Source: Thermomonas sp. XSG | GTDB lineage: Bacteria; Pseudomonadota; Gammaproteobacteria; Xanthomonadales; Xanthomonadaceae | DNA length: 64,000 nt | Reading direction: 5' to 3' | NCBI RefSeq assembly: GCF_014678725.1 | Contig: NZ_CP061497.1 | Location: forward strand, 62,001-126,000 | Shown here: piece after piece, positions 52,444 to 64,000 of the stretch | Layout of the letters: each line of letters begins with the position of its first letter | Numbering within the stretch: position 1 is the first letter of the stretch | The notes under the pieces: generated by a model | What the model saw: only the letters and a program-made list of their open reading frames with translations | Database searches by the model: none | Told to the model about the DNA's origin: nothing | Translations under genes and position numbers: made by a program

Positions 52444-53388
52444 ATGCAGCCCAGCGTTCCCGCCATCACCCCGCAACATGACCAGGCCGCCCGGCTGGCG
52501 AACGAGCTGCGTGGCATCGACTGGCTGCAGCTGCTCGAAGCCTGGGGCCTGCGGCTGCTGGCGGCGCTGGCGATCTTCATGGTCGGCCGCTGGTTGGCAC
52601 GGCGGATGAGCACCGGTCTCGGACGCGTGCTCGGGCGCGCCAACGTGGACGGAACGCTGAGCGGCTTCCTCGGCAACATCGCCTACGCGGTGATGCTCGT
52701 GCTGGTGATCATGACCGCGCTGGCCGCCATCGGCATCCCCACTACCTCGATGTTCGCGGTGCTGGGCGCGGCTGGCCTGGCGGTGGGCCTGGCGCTGAAG
52801 GACTCGCTGTCCAACATCGCCTCGGGGGTGATGCTGATCGTGCTGCGGCCGTTCCGCGCCGGCGACCACGTGGTGATTGCCGGTCAGGAAGGCACGGTGC
52901 TGGAGATCCGGGTGTTCCAGACCAGGCTGCGCGCGTTCGATCACCGCGTGGTGATCCTGCCCAACAGCGAGATCACCACCGCTCCGATCATCAACCATTC
53001 GCAGCTGCCGCAGCGCCGCTTCGATGTCACCGTCGGCGTGGGCTACGACGACGACCTGCACAAGGCCCGCACGCTGCTGCTGCAGATCGCCACCAGCGAC
53101 CCGAAGGTCCTCAAGGACCCGGCGCCGGTGGTGCAGGTGGTCAACCTCGGCGAGAGCAGCGTGGACCTGACCCTGTTCGCCTTCGCCCGCAACGAGGACT
53201 TCGGCGATGCGCGCAGCCGGGTCATCGAGGCGATCCGCAACGAGCTGATCGGCAACGGCCTGAACATCCCCTACCCCCAGCGCGACCTGCACGTCTACCA
53301 TCGCGACGCCGACGGCCGCCCGATCGCCGACATCCTGCTGCGCGGCGTGGCCGATGACGGCGACCTGCCTGCCAGGCGCGAACGCTGA
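52444..53388 (+). CDS. mscS: MscS-family mechanosensitive channel
   Basis: A 314-residue small-conductance mechanosensitive channel. An N-terminal amphipathic stretch and three helices precede the pore-lining segment SMFAVLGAAGLAVGLALKDSLSN. SGVMLIVLRPFRAGDHV and VVILPNSEITTAPIINHSQ mark the cytoplasmic beta domain. It releases solutes on hypo-osmotic shock. CAGGAG precedes the ATG. Confidence 0.93.
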   Translation: MQPSVPAITPQHDQAARLANELRGIDWLQLLEAWGLRLLAALAIFMVGRWLARRMSTGLGRVLGRANVDGTLSGFLGNIAYAVMLVLVIMTALAAIGIPTTSMFAVLGAAGLAVGLALKDSLSNIASGVMLIVLRPFRAGDHVVIAGQEGTVLEIRVFQTRLRAFDHRVVILPNSEITTAPIINHSQLPQRRFDVTVGVGYDDDLHKARTLLLQIATSDPKVLKDPAPVVQVVNLGESSVDLTLFAFARNEDFGDARSRVIEAIRNELIGNGLNIPYPQRDLHVYHRDADGRPIADILLRGVADDGDLPARRER

Positions 53389-53405
53389 GGCTTCCCGGCG
53401 TCGGC

Positions 53406-56400
53406 TCAGCCAGCGATGCGGTTGCGACCGCCCCGCTTCGCTTCGTAAAGCAGGGCATCTGCACGCGCAACCAGATCCTCGATGCGCAGCGTGCCGGCGC
53501 GGTCGGCGATGCCGGCGCTGACCGACAGCCGCCAGTCCGGGGCGTAGGCGCTGCAATCGATCCGTTCCACCGCCTGGCGCATCGCCTCGCAGATGTCGCG
53601 GGCGCGTTCCAGCGGCACCCGCTCGAACAGCACGGCGAACTCCTCGCCGCCCCACCGTGCCAGCATTCCCGCCCCGTCCAGCGCATCACGCAGCGCATGC
53701 GCGACGGCGATCAGCGCCTGATCGCCCGCGGCGTGCGAATAGCGGTCGTTGATCTGCTTGAAATTGTCGATGTCGAACAGCGCGAAACACAGCGGCCGGC
53801 GATTGCGCAGTGCTCTTCCGAACGCCAGCTGCAGCTCCGCGTCCAGGCTGCGGCGATTGCCCACGCCTGTCAGCGCGTCTTCCAGCGCCATCCGCGCGAA
53901 CGCTTCCGACTGCTGGCCCAGCCTGTCCAGCAGCACCGATTTCTCGAGATCGGATTCGCGCAGACGTTCCGCATGCAGGCGGAGGTCGCGCGTGCGCTCC
54001 GCCACCGTATCTTCCAGCAGCGCTGCACGCCTCCGCAGGCTGCCCACCCGCCAGAGGTAGATGGCGTACACGCAGGCCAGCCCCAGCAGGATCGCGGCGA
54101 CAATGAAGCCGCGCCGCTGCCAGGGCTGCGGTGCGATCTCGATGGCAACCGAGGTCACTTCGCTGCTCCAGCCCTGGTCCAGGCCGGGGGCGGACACGTT
54201 GACGTGGAAGCGGTAGCTGCCCGGGTCGAGGTTGGTGTACTGCGCGCTGCGCAGGTTGCCGCGCTCCACCCAGCCAGGATCGAAGCCCTCCAGCTGGTAG
54301 CGGTAACGCAGGAACCGCGGCATCTGGAAGCTCAGCGCGGCGAAACGGAACTCCAGCTTGCGCGTACCCGCCGGCAGCCGCAGCACCTCGTCCAGGTGCA
54401 CGGGCTTGCCGTCGGCCAGCACCTGTTCAACCACCACCCGTGGCAGGCCGTGCCGGTAGCTCTGCAGTGAGCCCGGGTCCACAGCCGCGGCGCCGCGGGC
54501 GGTGGCGATCCAGAGGTTGCCGCGCCCGTCCCGCATTGCCGCTGGCCCGGAGCCGCCGTTGCACTGCGAACTGACCAGTCCGTCCGCTTCGCCGAAGTGG
54601 TCGACGGTCAACTGCGCCCGGCGACCGGCCAGCACGGCCTCCGCCTCGGCGCGCGCGATCCGCAGCACGCCACGGTTGGACGTCAGCCACAGGTAACCCC
54701 GCCGGTCGTCGAGGATCGAGAACAACGTATCCACGGGCAGTCCGTGTTCAAGACCCAGGCCGCGCAGGCGACCCTGGCTGTAGCGCAGCAGCCCACGGTC
54801 CGTGGCCAACCACATCGTGCCATCGGCATCCTCGTGGAAGTCGAAGACATCCTGTGCGCCGCGGACCAGATCCGCATCCAGTGGCACCACCTCGTCATTC
54901 ACGATCCGCGCCACGCCGTTGCTGGTCCCCACCCAGAGCGTGCCGTCGCGGGCCACATGCAGGGCGATGATGAACTCGCGTGGCAGCCCCTGCGCCACGC
55001 CGAACTCGCGGAACTGCCCGCCGCGAAGCCGCGCCAGTCCGCGCGTGGTGCCGATCCAGACGGTGCCATCGTCGCCTTCCGCCAACGCACGGATCTGGTT
55101 GCTGCCCGGCATGCCGTCGGCGGAGTCGTAGCGCGCCACCACCTTGCCGTCGCGCAGCCGCAGCACGCCATCGGTGTAGGTGCCGACCAACAGGCTGCCG
55201 TCGCGTGCCTGCAACAGGCTGAGGATGGAATCGCCGGGCAGGCCTTCGGCCTTGGTGTAGCCGGCAACGATGGCATTGTCGCGCCACAGGTTGAGGCCGC
55301 GCCCGGTGCCGATCCAGATGCCCCCATCCGGCGCCGGCGCCACCGCGCGCACGTAGTCGTCGGTCAGCCCCTGCTCGCTGTTCCAGGTAGTGAACGGCGC
55401 ATCGCTCAGGCGCATCAGGCCGGCATTCGTCCCCACCCAGACGCTGCCTTCGCGGTCGGCCAGCAGGGACGCCACCCGGTTGTTCGGCAGCTCGCGTCGG
55501 CTGGTGAAGTGCTCCACGCCCGAGCCGGACAGCCGGAACAGGCCGTTGTTGATGGTGCCGATCCACAGATGCCCGGCACCGTCCTCGGTGAGGCTGGGCA
55601 CGCCATCCTCGGGCAGTCTGGGGGACAGCCGCTCGAAGCGCCCGCTGCTGGCATCCCGCCGGTACACCCCGCGTTCGGTGCCCACCAGCAGGACGCCAGC
55701 CCGCGTCTGCAGCAGGCGGAACACCGGCGCCTGCGGCAGGCCCGACAATGTGCCCACCCGGATCGCACGGTCGCCCACAACGTGGACCAGGCCAGCCGCG
55801 GTGGCGGCCCACATGCTGCCGTCACGGTCTTCCAGCAGGCTGAACACCACGTCGCTGGGCAAGCGTCCGTTCGCCACGTTGAACTGCAGGGCGCGGCCGC
55901 CCTCCAGCATGCTCATGCCCATGCTTTCGGTCGCCGCCCACAGGCGGCCGCGGCGATCCAGCACGGCGTCGAGGATCTCGTCCTGCGCCAGGCCATCGGC
56001 GCGGGTCCAGGTGCGCCAGCGGTCACCCTGCTTGACCGCCACCCCGCCCCGCGAGGTGCCGATGACCACTGCACCGTCCGCGGCTGCGCGCACCGAGCGC
56101 ACGCCGTTGTCCTTCAGGGCGGGCGTGTTGCTGCGGTCGAACTGATGGAACTCCAGTCCGTTGTAGCGCACCAAGCCTTCCCAGGTGCCGAGCCACAGGT
56201 AGCCGTCAGGCGTCTGGGCGATGGCGTTGATCTGGTTGTGGGGAAGCCCTTGGCGGGTGGTCCAAGTTTCCCGGTAGAAGGCTGAAATCGGTTTCTCCGG
56301 ACGCGCCGGTGCTGGCGCCTGCACTTGCGTGGCCTGCGTGGCCGCGGTCGCGGGCCGGGGCACCACCGACCACGCACACGACAGGGCCAGCAGCCCGAAG

Positions 56401-56441
56401 GCCACCAGCCCCATTGCCCTCCGTACGCCCCCCGCGGACAT
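53406..56441 (-). CDS. Two-component-regulator propeller sensor diguanylate cyclase
   Basis: A 1011-residue membrane sensor. A signal/anchor helix (AMGLVAFGLLALSCAWSVV) is followed by many propeller repeats of the form DGxxWxGTxxGLxR (for example GYLWLGTWEGLVRYNG, GTLWVGTSNGVARI), then a Y_Y_Y domain (LEFRFAALSF, YRYQLEGFD), a transmembrane helix near 810 (GFIVAAILLGLACVYAIYLW), a coiled coil and a GGDEF domain. The active site is RWGGEEF; no RxxD I-site precedes it, so product inhibition is not expected. The periplasmic ligand is unknown. Start ATG at 56441 chosen from the signal peptide. Confidence 0.88.
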   Translation of the reverse strand: MSAGGVRRAMGLVAFGLLALSCAWSVVPRPATAATQATQVQAPAPARPEKPISAFYRETWTTRQGLPHNQINAIAQTPDGYLWLGTWEGLVRYNGLEFHQFDRSNTPALKDNGVRSVRAAADGAVVIGTSRGGVAVKQGDRWRTWTRADGLAQDEILDAVLDRRGRLWAATESMGMSMLEGGRALQFNVANGRLPSDVVFSLLEDRDGSMWAATAAGLVHVVGDRAIRVGTLSGLPQAPVFRLLQTRAGVLLVGTERGVYRRDASSGRFERLSPRLPEDGVPSLTEDGAGHLWIGTINNGLFRLSGSGVEHFTSRRELPNNRVASLLADREGSVWVGTNAGLMRLSDAPFTTWNSEQGLTDDYVRAVAPAPDGGIWIGTGRGLNLWRDNAIVAGYTKAEGLPGDSILSLLQARDGSLLVGTYTDGVLRLRDGKVVARYDSADGMPGSNQIRALAEGDDGTVWIGTTRGLARLRGGQFREFGVAQGLPREFIIALHVARDGTLWVGTSNGVARIVNDEVVPLDADLVRGAQDVFDFHEDADGTMWLATDRGLLRYSQGRLRGLGLEHGLPVDTLFSILDDRRGYLWLTSNRGVLRIARAEAEAVLAGRRAQLTVDHFGEADGLVSSQCNGGSGPAAMRDGRGNLWIATARGAAAVDPGSLQSYRHGLPRVVVEQVLADGKPVHLDEVLRLPAGTRKLEFRFAALSFQMPRFLRYRYQLEGFDPGWVERGNLRSAQYTNLDPGSYRFHVNVSAPGLDQGWSSEVTSVAIEIAPQPWQRRGFIVAAILLGLACVYAIYLWRVGSLRRRAALLEDTVAERTRDLRLHAERLRESDLEKSVLLDRLGQQSEAFARMALEDALTGVGNRRSLDAELQLAFGRALRNRRPLCFALFDIDNFKQINDRYSHAAGDQALIAVAHALRDALDGAGMLARWGGEEFAVLFERVPLERARDICEAMRQAVERIDCSAYAPDWRLSVSAGIADRAGTLRIEDLVARADALLYEAKRGGRNRIAG

Positions 56442-56457
56442 CAGGCAGCCGTCCGGG

Positions 56458-57027
56458 TCAGCCCACGGCCGATCCGGCCATGGTGCCCATGTGTTTGCGA
56501 TAGTGGCGCAGCTCCTCGATCGAATCGTGCACATCACTCAGTGCAGTGTGCGCGGACGTCTTCTTCACGCCCTCGAGCACCGCCGGCGACCAGCGACGCG
56601 CCAATTCCTTGAGCGTGCTGACGTCGAGGTTGCGGTAGTGGAAATGCCGCTCCAGCGCGGGCATCAGTCGATGCATGAAACGCCGGTCCTGGCAGATCGA
56701 ATTGCCGCACATCGGGGAGGCGTTGGCCGGGACCCATTCCTGCAGGAATGCCAGCGTGCGCGCCTCGGCCTCGGCCAGCGGCACGCCCTCTTCCAGCACC
56801 CGGCGCCACAGCCCTGACCCACCGTGCTGGGTGCGGTTCCACTCGTCCATCGCCTCCAGTGTGGCCAACGGATGGGCAACGGCCAGTTCGGGCCCTTCCG
56901 CCAGCACGTTGAGCTGGCCGTCCGTCACCACGGTGGCGATCTCGAGGATGCCATCGCGCTCGGTATCCAGCCCGGTCATTTCCAGGTCGATCCAGATCAG
57001 GCGGTCTTGGGTGGGATCGGCAGCCAT
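56458..57027 (-). CDS. orn: Oligoribonuclease
   Basis: A 189-residue DEDDh 3'-5' exonuclease that removes diribonucleotides, including pGpG from c-di-GMP breakdown. [10 protein letters not shown] carries the first Asp/Glu, [15 protein letters not shown] the second block, and [19 protein letters not shown] the His and last Asp. It is upstream of the propeller-GGDEF gene on the same strand with a 16-bp gap, an interesting pairing because it completes c-di-GMP turnover. Confidence 0.95.
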   Translation of the reverse strand: MAADPTQDRLIWIDLEMTGLDTERDGILEIATVVTDGQLNVLAEGPELAVAHPLATLEAMDEWNRTQHGGSGLWRRVLEEGVPLAEAEARTLAFLQEWVPANASPMCGNSICQDRRFMHRLMPALERHFHYRNLDVSTLKELARRWSPAVLEGVKKTSAHTALSDVHDSIEELRHYRKHMGTMAGSAVG

Positions 57028-57084
57028 GGGCTCGCACACGCATTGGGGTGAGGGCATGATAGCCGCTCGCCGACGGGACGCCGC

Positions 57085-57579
57085 ATGCTGCAGACCACCG
57101 CCAACGCCATCGGCCACCACGCGATCCTGACCGCGATGCTGGCCCCGGCCTTCTTCCTCACCGCCACCGCCGGCCTGCTGGCCTCTGCCAATACCCGGCT
57201 GGCGCGGGTCGTGGACAGACTGCGCGTGCTGATCGCCAGCTGGGAGCACGATGCAACCGACGCCGGCGAGCGCGAGGAGCAGATCCGCCGCCACCGCCAG
57301 CGCGCGCACCTGGTGCTGCGGGCCTGCCGTCTGCTGTACGGCGCCCTGGCCAGCTTCGTCGGCACCAGCCTGGCGCTGGCCACCGATGCGCTGGTGGGAT
57401 TCCGGATGGGGGCACTGCCCACCGCGATGGCGGTACTGGGCGTGTTGTTCCTGCTGGCCGCCAGCATCGCCATGTGGCGCGAGGTCAGCCTGGCGGTGAA
57501 AAGCTTCGATCTCGAGCTGGACCACAGCATGGCTGCACCGCGACGCCCGACCGCACCAGAAGACCCCGCGGGCCGCTGA
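57085..57579 (+). CDS. DUF2721 membrane protein
   Basis: A 164-residue protein with three transmembrane helices (near 13-35, 85-105 and 110-130). [26 protein letters not shown] is the DUF2721 pattern. The intervening loop is charged. Function unknown. It is divergent from orn. Confidence 0.85.
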   Translation: MLQTTANAIGHHAILTAMLAPAFFLTATAGLLASANTRLARVVDRLRVLIASWEHDATDAGEREEQIRRHRQRAHLVLRACRLLYGALASFVGTSLALATDALVGFRMGALPTAMAVLGVLFLLAASIAMWREVSLAVKSFDLELDHSMAAPRRPTAPEDPAGR

Positions 57580-57595
57580 CGCGGCGGCGATCGGC

Positions 57596-59762
<2,167 letters not shown>

Positions 59763-59828
59763 GTGCTGGCAGTTTTTCGGCATTGGATACAACAAAGGGA
59801 GTCTTGCGGCTCCCTTTGCGTGGATGGA

Positions 59829-61319
<1,491 letters not shown>

Positions 61320-61321
61320 TC

Positions 61322-61327
61322 ATTGTA
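61322..61327 (-). promoter_or_regulatory. Candidate -10 element of guaBA
   Basis: On the minus strand TACAAT (five of six consensus bases) lies 33 nt before the guaB ATG at 61289, in an AT-rich block unusual for this genome. No good -35 hexamer is visible at 17 bp, so the assignment rests on the -10 element alone. Confidence 0.4.
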
Positions 61328-61467
61328 ACCCTTTTTTCGTTTTCACTCCCGAAAACCGGGCCGGCGCCTCTCGCTGGATCGGCCACGGCCGGCCTCGCAA
61401 GCCGCTCCCCGATAGGCCGCCCCGTGGCCGATCCTCCGCACCAGGAGCGCGCATGCAGGAAGAACCT

Positions 61468-62334
61468 TCAGCCCTTCGCGTCCGCCAGCTCCGCGGCCTC
61501 GAGCGTGTTCTGCATCAGCGTGGCGACCGTCATCGGCCCTACCCCGCCCGGCACGGGCGTGATCCAGCTGGCGCGCTTGGCCGCCTCTTCATAGCCTACG
61601 TCGCCAACCAGCCGGCCATCGTCCAGACGGTTGATGCCGACGTCGATGACCACCGCGCCTTCTTTCACCCACTCGCCGGGGATCAAGCCGGGCTTGCCGG
61701 CGGCCACCACCAGGATGTCGGCGTCGCCGACATGGCGCTTGAGCACGTCCATCGGGGTGAACTTGTGGCAGCTGGTCACCGTGCAGCCGGCGATCAGCAG
61801 CTCCTGCCCCATCGGACGGCCGACGTGGTTGGACACGCCGACGATGGTCGCGCTCTGTCCGCGCACCGGCCGGTCGGTCCAAGCCAGGAGGGTGGTGATG
61901 CCGCGCGGCGTGCACGGGCGCAGGCCGAACTGGCGCAGCGCCAGATGGCCGACGTTCTGCGGGTGGAAGCCATCCACGTCCTTGTCGGGGTGGATGCGTT
62001 CGATCAGCGCGCTGGCGTCGCGGATGCCCGGCAGCGGCAGCTGGATCAGGATGCCGTGCACCCGCGGGTCGGCGTTGAGCCGGTCGATCAGCGCCACCAG
62101 CTCGGCTTCGCCGGTGCCCGCGGGCAAGTCGTAGTCGAAGGCCTGGATGCCCACTTTTTCGGCGGCGCGCTTCTTGTTGCGCACGTACACCGATGACGCC
62201 GGATCGCTGCCCACCAGCACCACCGCAAGGCCGGGCCGCGACTTGCCGGCGGCCAGGCGCGCGTCCACCTGCGCCTTCAGGCTGTCGAGGAGCGCGTCGG
62301 CGATGCGTTTTCCATCAAGGATTCTTGCGGTCAT
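61468..62334 (-). CDS. folD: Bifunctional methylenetetrahydrofolate dehydrogenase/cyclohydrolase FolD
   Basis: A 288-residue folate enzyme. The hallmark blocks are [21 protein letters not shown] (in pieces), [22 protein letters not shown], then [16 protein letters not shown] for NADP binding and [20 protein letters not shown]. It oxidises CH2-THF and supplies formyl-THF to purine synthesis, so placement near guaBA is natural. Start ATG at 62334. Confidence 0.96.
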   Translation of the reverse strand: MTARILDGKRIADALLDSLKAQVDARLAAGKSRPGLAVVLVGSDPASSVYVRNKKRAAEKVGIQAFDYDLPAGTGEAELVALIDRLNADPRVHGILIQLPLPGIRDASALIERIHPDKDVDGFHPQNVGHLALRQFGLRPCTPRGITTLLAWTDRPVRGQSATIVGVSNHVGRPMGQELLIAGCTVTSCHKFTPMDVLKRHVGDADILVVAAGKPGLIPGEWVKEGAVVIDVGINRLDDGRLVGDVGYEEAAKRASWITPVPGGVGPMTVATLMQNTLEAAELADAKG

Positions 62335-62390
62335 TCGGCGGGGCTGGGTAACGGGCGGATGCGCATTATCGCGCAGCGCGCCCGCCCGGC

Positions 62391-63437
62391 CTATTCCGAA
62401 CCCTGCAGCGGCGCGTCCGGCTGTGCCACCTGCGGCACTACCTGGCCAGCGGCGGGGCAGCGCGGCACGCCCGAGCCCACCACGCAGTTCACGCAGCAGG
62501 TCGGCGCCACCGGTGCGCTGGGCAGGAAGCTGGGCGGCTCCACCGGGCCGATCTTCGCCAGCTCCACCTGAGGCTTGAGCTTGAGCACCGCCGCCCAGTC
62601 CTGTCGGTTGAAGCTGCAGGCGAGCAGCGTCTCCGGCGAGCATTCCACATCGCCATCCGAGCGGCGCGGCAAACCCCACAGCTGGCCCTGCGCATTGAGG
62701 TTGAAGATGCGCATGGTCACCGCCTGCTGCACGTTGCCGCCCACCGCATAGGCCTTGCCGTCGACGGTCGCGACGATCAGGTCGCAATGCATCGGCAGGC
62801 TGGTGGTGCTGCCGTCGATCGCCTTCAGCAGACCATCGTGGCCATACACGCGGCCGGTGCGCACGTAGCAGAGCATGTCGCCGGCTTCCAGCTTCGCCGA
62901 CATCGGTTCCAGAAAGCGGTACGGACTGCCGGCGTCATCCTTGCGCGCCGCGCGCACGTAATCGAAATGGCTGGCCGAGCTGCGGAACCCCGGCACGCCG
63001 GCACGCTGCATCACCCAGCTGATGAAGGCGGCGGACCACGGGTTGTCGATGACGAAGCCGCGGCAGCCCAGGCCCGGGTACGCAAGGTTGAGCGCGGCGT
63101 AACCGCAATCGCTGGCCCCAGGCTTGAACCCCATCGGCGACAACAGGCCGCTGGCCTGCCAGTAGAACGCCACCCGCCGCCACGGCGAGCCACCATCCTT
63201 CAGCCCGTTGGCTTCAGCCTCGTAGGCATTGAGGCTGGCCAGCCTTCCGTCGGCGTCAATGAACGGCCGGTTCCAGCGCAGGTGTTCGTCGCAAGCGATG
63301 GCGGCGATACGGGTGGCCACCTGCGGGTCGGACTGGCGCTGCGCCAGCGTCGGGCACTGGTCGGTGGCAAACGCCTGCCCGGCGAACAACAGCAGGCCCG
63401 AGGCCAGCAGGCGACGCATCCATGCGAAATCGATCAT
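62391..63437 (-). CDS. DUF2272 exported protein
   Basis: A 348-residue protein with a signal peptide ([17 protein letters not shown]) and a DUF2272 domain, an NlpC/P60-like fold. [32 protein letters not shown] and [15 protein letters not shown] mark it. The tail is proline- and cysteine-rich (TCCVNCVVG). It starts at an ATG sharing TGATG with the moeB-like gene. Enzymatic activity is uncertain. Confidence 0.78.
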   Translation of the reverse strand: MIDFAWMRRLLASGLLLFAGQAFATDQCPTLAQRQSDPQVATRIAAIACDEHLRWNRPFIDADGRLASLNAYEAEANGLKDGGSPWRRVAFYWQASGLLSPMGFKPGASDCGYAALNLAYPGLGCRGFVIDNPWSAAFISWVMQRAGVPGFRSSASHFDYVRAARKDDAGSPYRFLEPMSAKLEAGDMLCYVRTGRVYGHDGLLKAIDGSTTSLPMHCDLIVATVDGKAYAVGGNVQQAVTMRIFNLNAQGQLWGLPRRSDGDVECSPETLLACSFNRQDWAAVLKLKPQVELAKIGPVEPPSFLPSAPVAPTCCVNCVVGSGVPRCPAAGQVVPQVAQPDAPLQGSE

Positions 63438-64000
63438 CAGTCAGCTCCGGCGCACAGCGCCATGTAGTCGGGATAGCCAGTAAAAGCGCGATCCGGCGCG
63501 CAAACCGGACACTGCGGGTCGGGCTCCACGCGGAATTCCCGGAAACGCATCGCCAGCGCATCGAACTGCAGCAGCCGGCCCGCCAGCGATTCGCCGATGC
63601 CCAGCACCAGCTTGATCGCCTCGGTGGCCTGCAACAGGCCGATCACGCCGGGCAGCACGCCAAGCACGCCGGCTTCGGCACAGTTCGGCGCGGCCTCGGC
63701 CGGTGGCGGCTCCGGGAACAGGCAGCGGTAGCACGGTGCCTGCCCGCGTCGCCGCCCGGCATCGAACACGCTGACCTGCCCCTCGAAGCGATGCACCGCG
63801 CCATGCACCAGCGGCTTGCCAAGATGCACGCAGGCGTCGTTGAGCAGGTAGCGCACCGGGAAGTTGTCGCCACCGTCGAGCACCACGTCCACGCCTTCGA
63901 GCAGGAGTTCGACATTGCCTGCTGCAACCCGTTCGCGCACCGGTTCGATGCGGGTGCGCGGGTTGAGCGCGGACAGCGCGATGGCCGCGGACTCCACCTT
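63437..64000 (-). CDS. moeB: MoeB/ThiF-family adenylyltransferase, 5' part outside the window
   Basis: The C-terminal 187 residues of an E1-like enzyme that adenylates MoaD or ThiS. VVLDGGDNFPVRYLLND and GQVSVFD precede the zinc cysteines CYRC and CPVC, and the catalytic loop NCAEAGVLGVLPGVIG. The frame runs off the right edge. It shares TGATG with the DUF2272 gene. MoeB, ThiF or a sulfurtransferase-fused relative cannot be told apart from this part. Confidence 0.88.
   Translation of the reverse strand, partial: KVESAAIALSALNPRTRIEPVRERVAAGNVELLLEGVDVVLDGGDNFPVRYLLNDACVHLGKPLVHGAVHRFEGQVSVFDAGRRRGQAPCYRCLFPEPPPAEAAPNCAEAGVLGVLPGVIGLLQATEAIKLVLGIGESLAGRLLQFDALAMRFREFRVEPDPQCPVCAPDRAFTGYPDYMALCAGAD

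Overview
This is a GC-rich gammaproteobacterial chromosome segment. Gene content and protein style point to the Xanthomonadaceae/Lysobacteraceae (Lysobacter, Luteimonas or Thermomonas type): a Fur lacking the structural-zinc cysteines, a guaB-guaA-folD neighbourhood, a BamE/RatA/RnfH/SmpB block and a divergent ppsR/ppsA pair. The genus assignment is inference. Most genes are very GC-rich and packed in operons with ATGA, TTGA or TGATG start/stop overlaps.

Layout. (1) Positions 1-10.5 kb are an accessory defence island. It holds the 3' part of a type I restriction gene (hsdR); a complete four-gene type II CBASS operon on the minus strand (patatin phospholipase capV, CD-NTase, E2-E1 fusion cap2, JAB peptidase cap3); a tyrosine recombinase facing a KfrA-like coiled-coil DNA-binding protein; and a small pair ending in a ParS/MbcA-type antitoxin-like protein. 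The island ends exactly at a 28-bp dif-like XerCD site (10514-10541). (2) 10.6-28.3 kb is a light/singlet-oxygen stress region. It contains a CPD photolyase, a PAS-GGDEF and EAL pair, an SDR/DUF2256/NAD(P)-binding operon, a lipocalin/TspO-like/iron-sulfur photolyase/folE cluster, an ECF sigma factor with its ChrR anti-sigma factor, and an eight-gene membrane-lipid modification operon (desaturase, FAD oxidoreductase, DUF1365, two Cfa-type methyltransferases, DUF2878, DUF1295, lipocalin). (3) 28.3-32.4 kb is a copper module: cueR, copA, copZ and a small membrane protein, with two CueR-type operators. (4) 33.0-45.5 kb is one long operon: two Tat-signal TldD-like proteases, TldE/PmbA, DUF4159, MoxR ATPase, DUF58, BatA-like, DUF4175 and a membrane protein. 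(5) 45.5-64 kb is mainly core genome: fur, bamE, rnfH, ratA, smpB, tRNA-Glu, tRNA-Ala, DUF1249, ppsR, ppsA, mscS, a propeller-GGDEF sensor, orn, DUF2721, tadA, guaA, guaB, folD, DUF2272 and the end of a moeB-like gene. A decayed CusA-type efflux gene lies behind a relic CueR-type operator between ppsA and mscS.

The strongest unannotated signal is regulatory. Six sites share the form TGCATC(C/G)(A/G)-N15-CGTA(A/T/G)(G/A/C), all with a spacer of exactly 15 nt. They lie in front of phrB, the SDR operon, the lipocalin/photolyase operon, folE, the sigma-chrR operon and the lipid operon. Two pairs are divergent, and one pair forms a perfect 10-bp palindrome. This defines a probable sigma/ChrR regulon tying DNA photorepair, pterin synthesis and membrane-lipid remodelling together.

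Start codons were chosen from ribosome-binding sites, overlaps and domain boundaries. Where two starts are possible, this is stated. No homology search was run; family names rest on motifs seen in the translated sequence.
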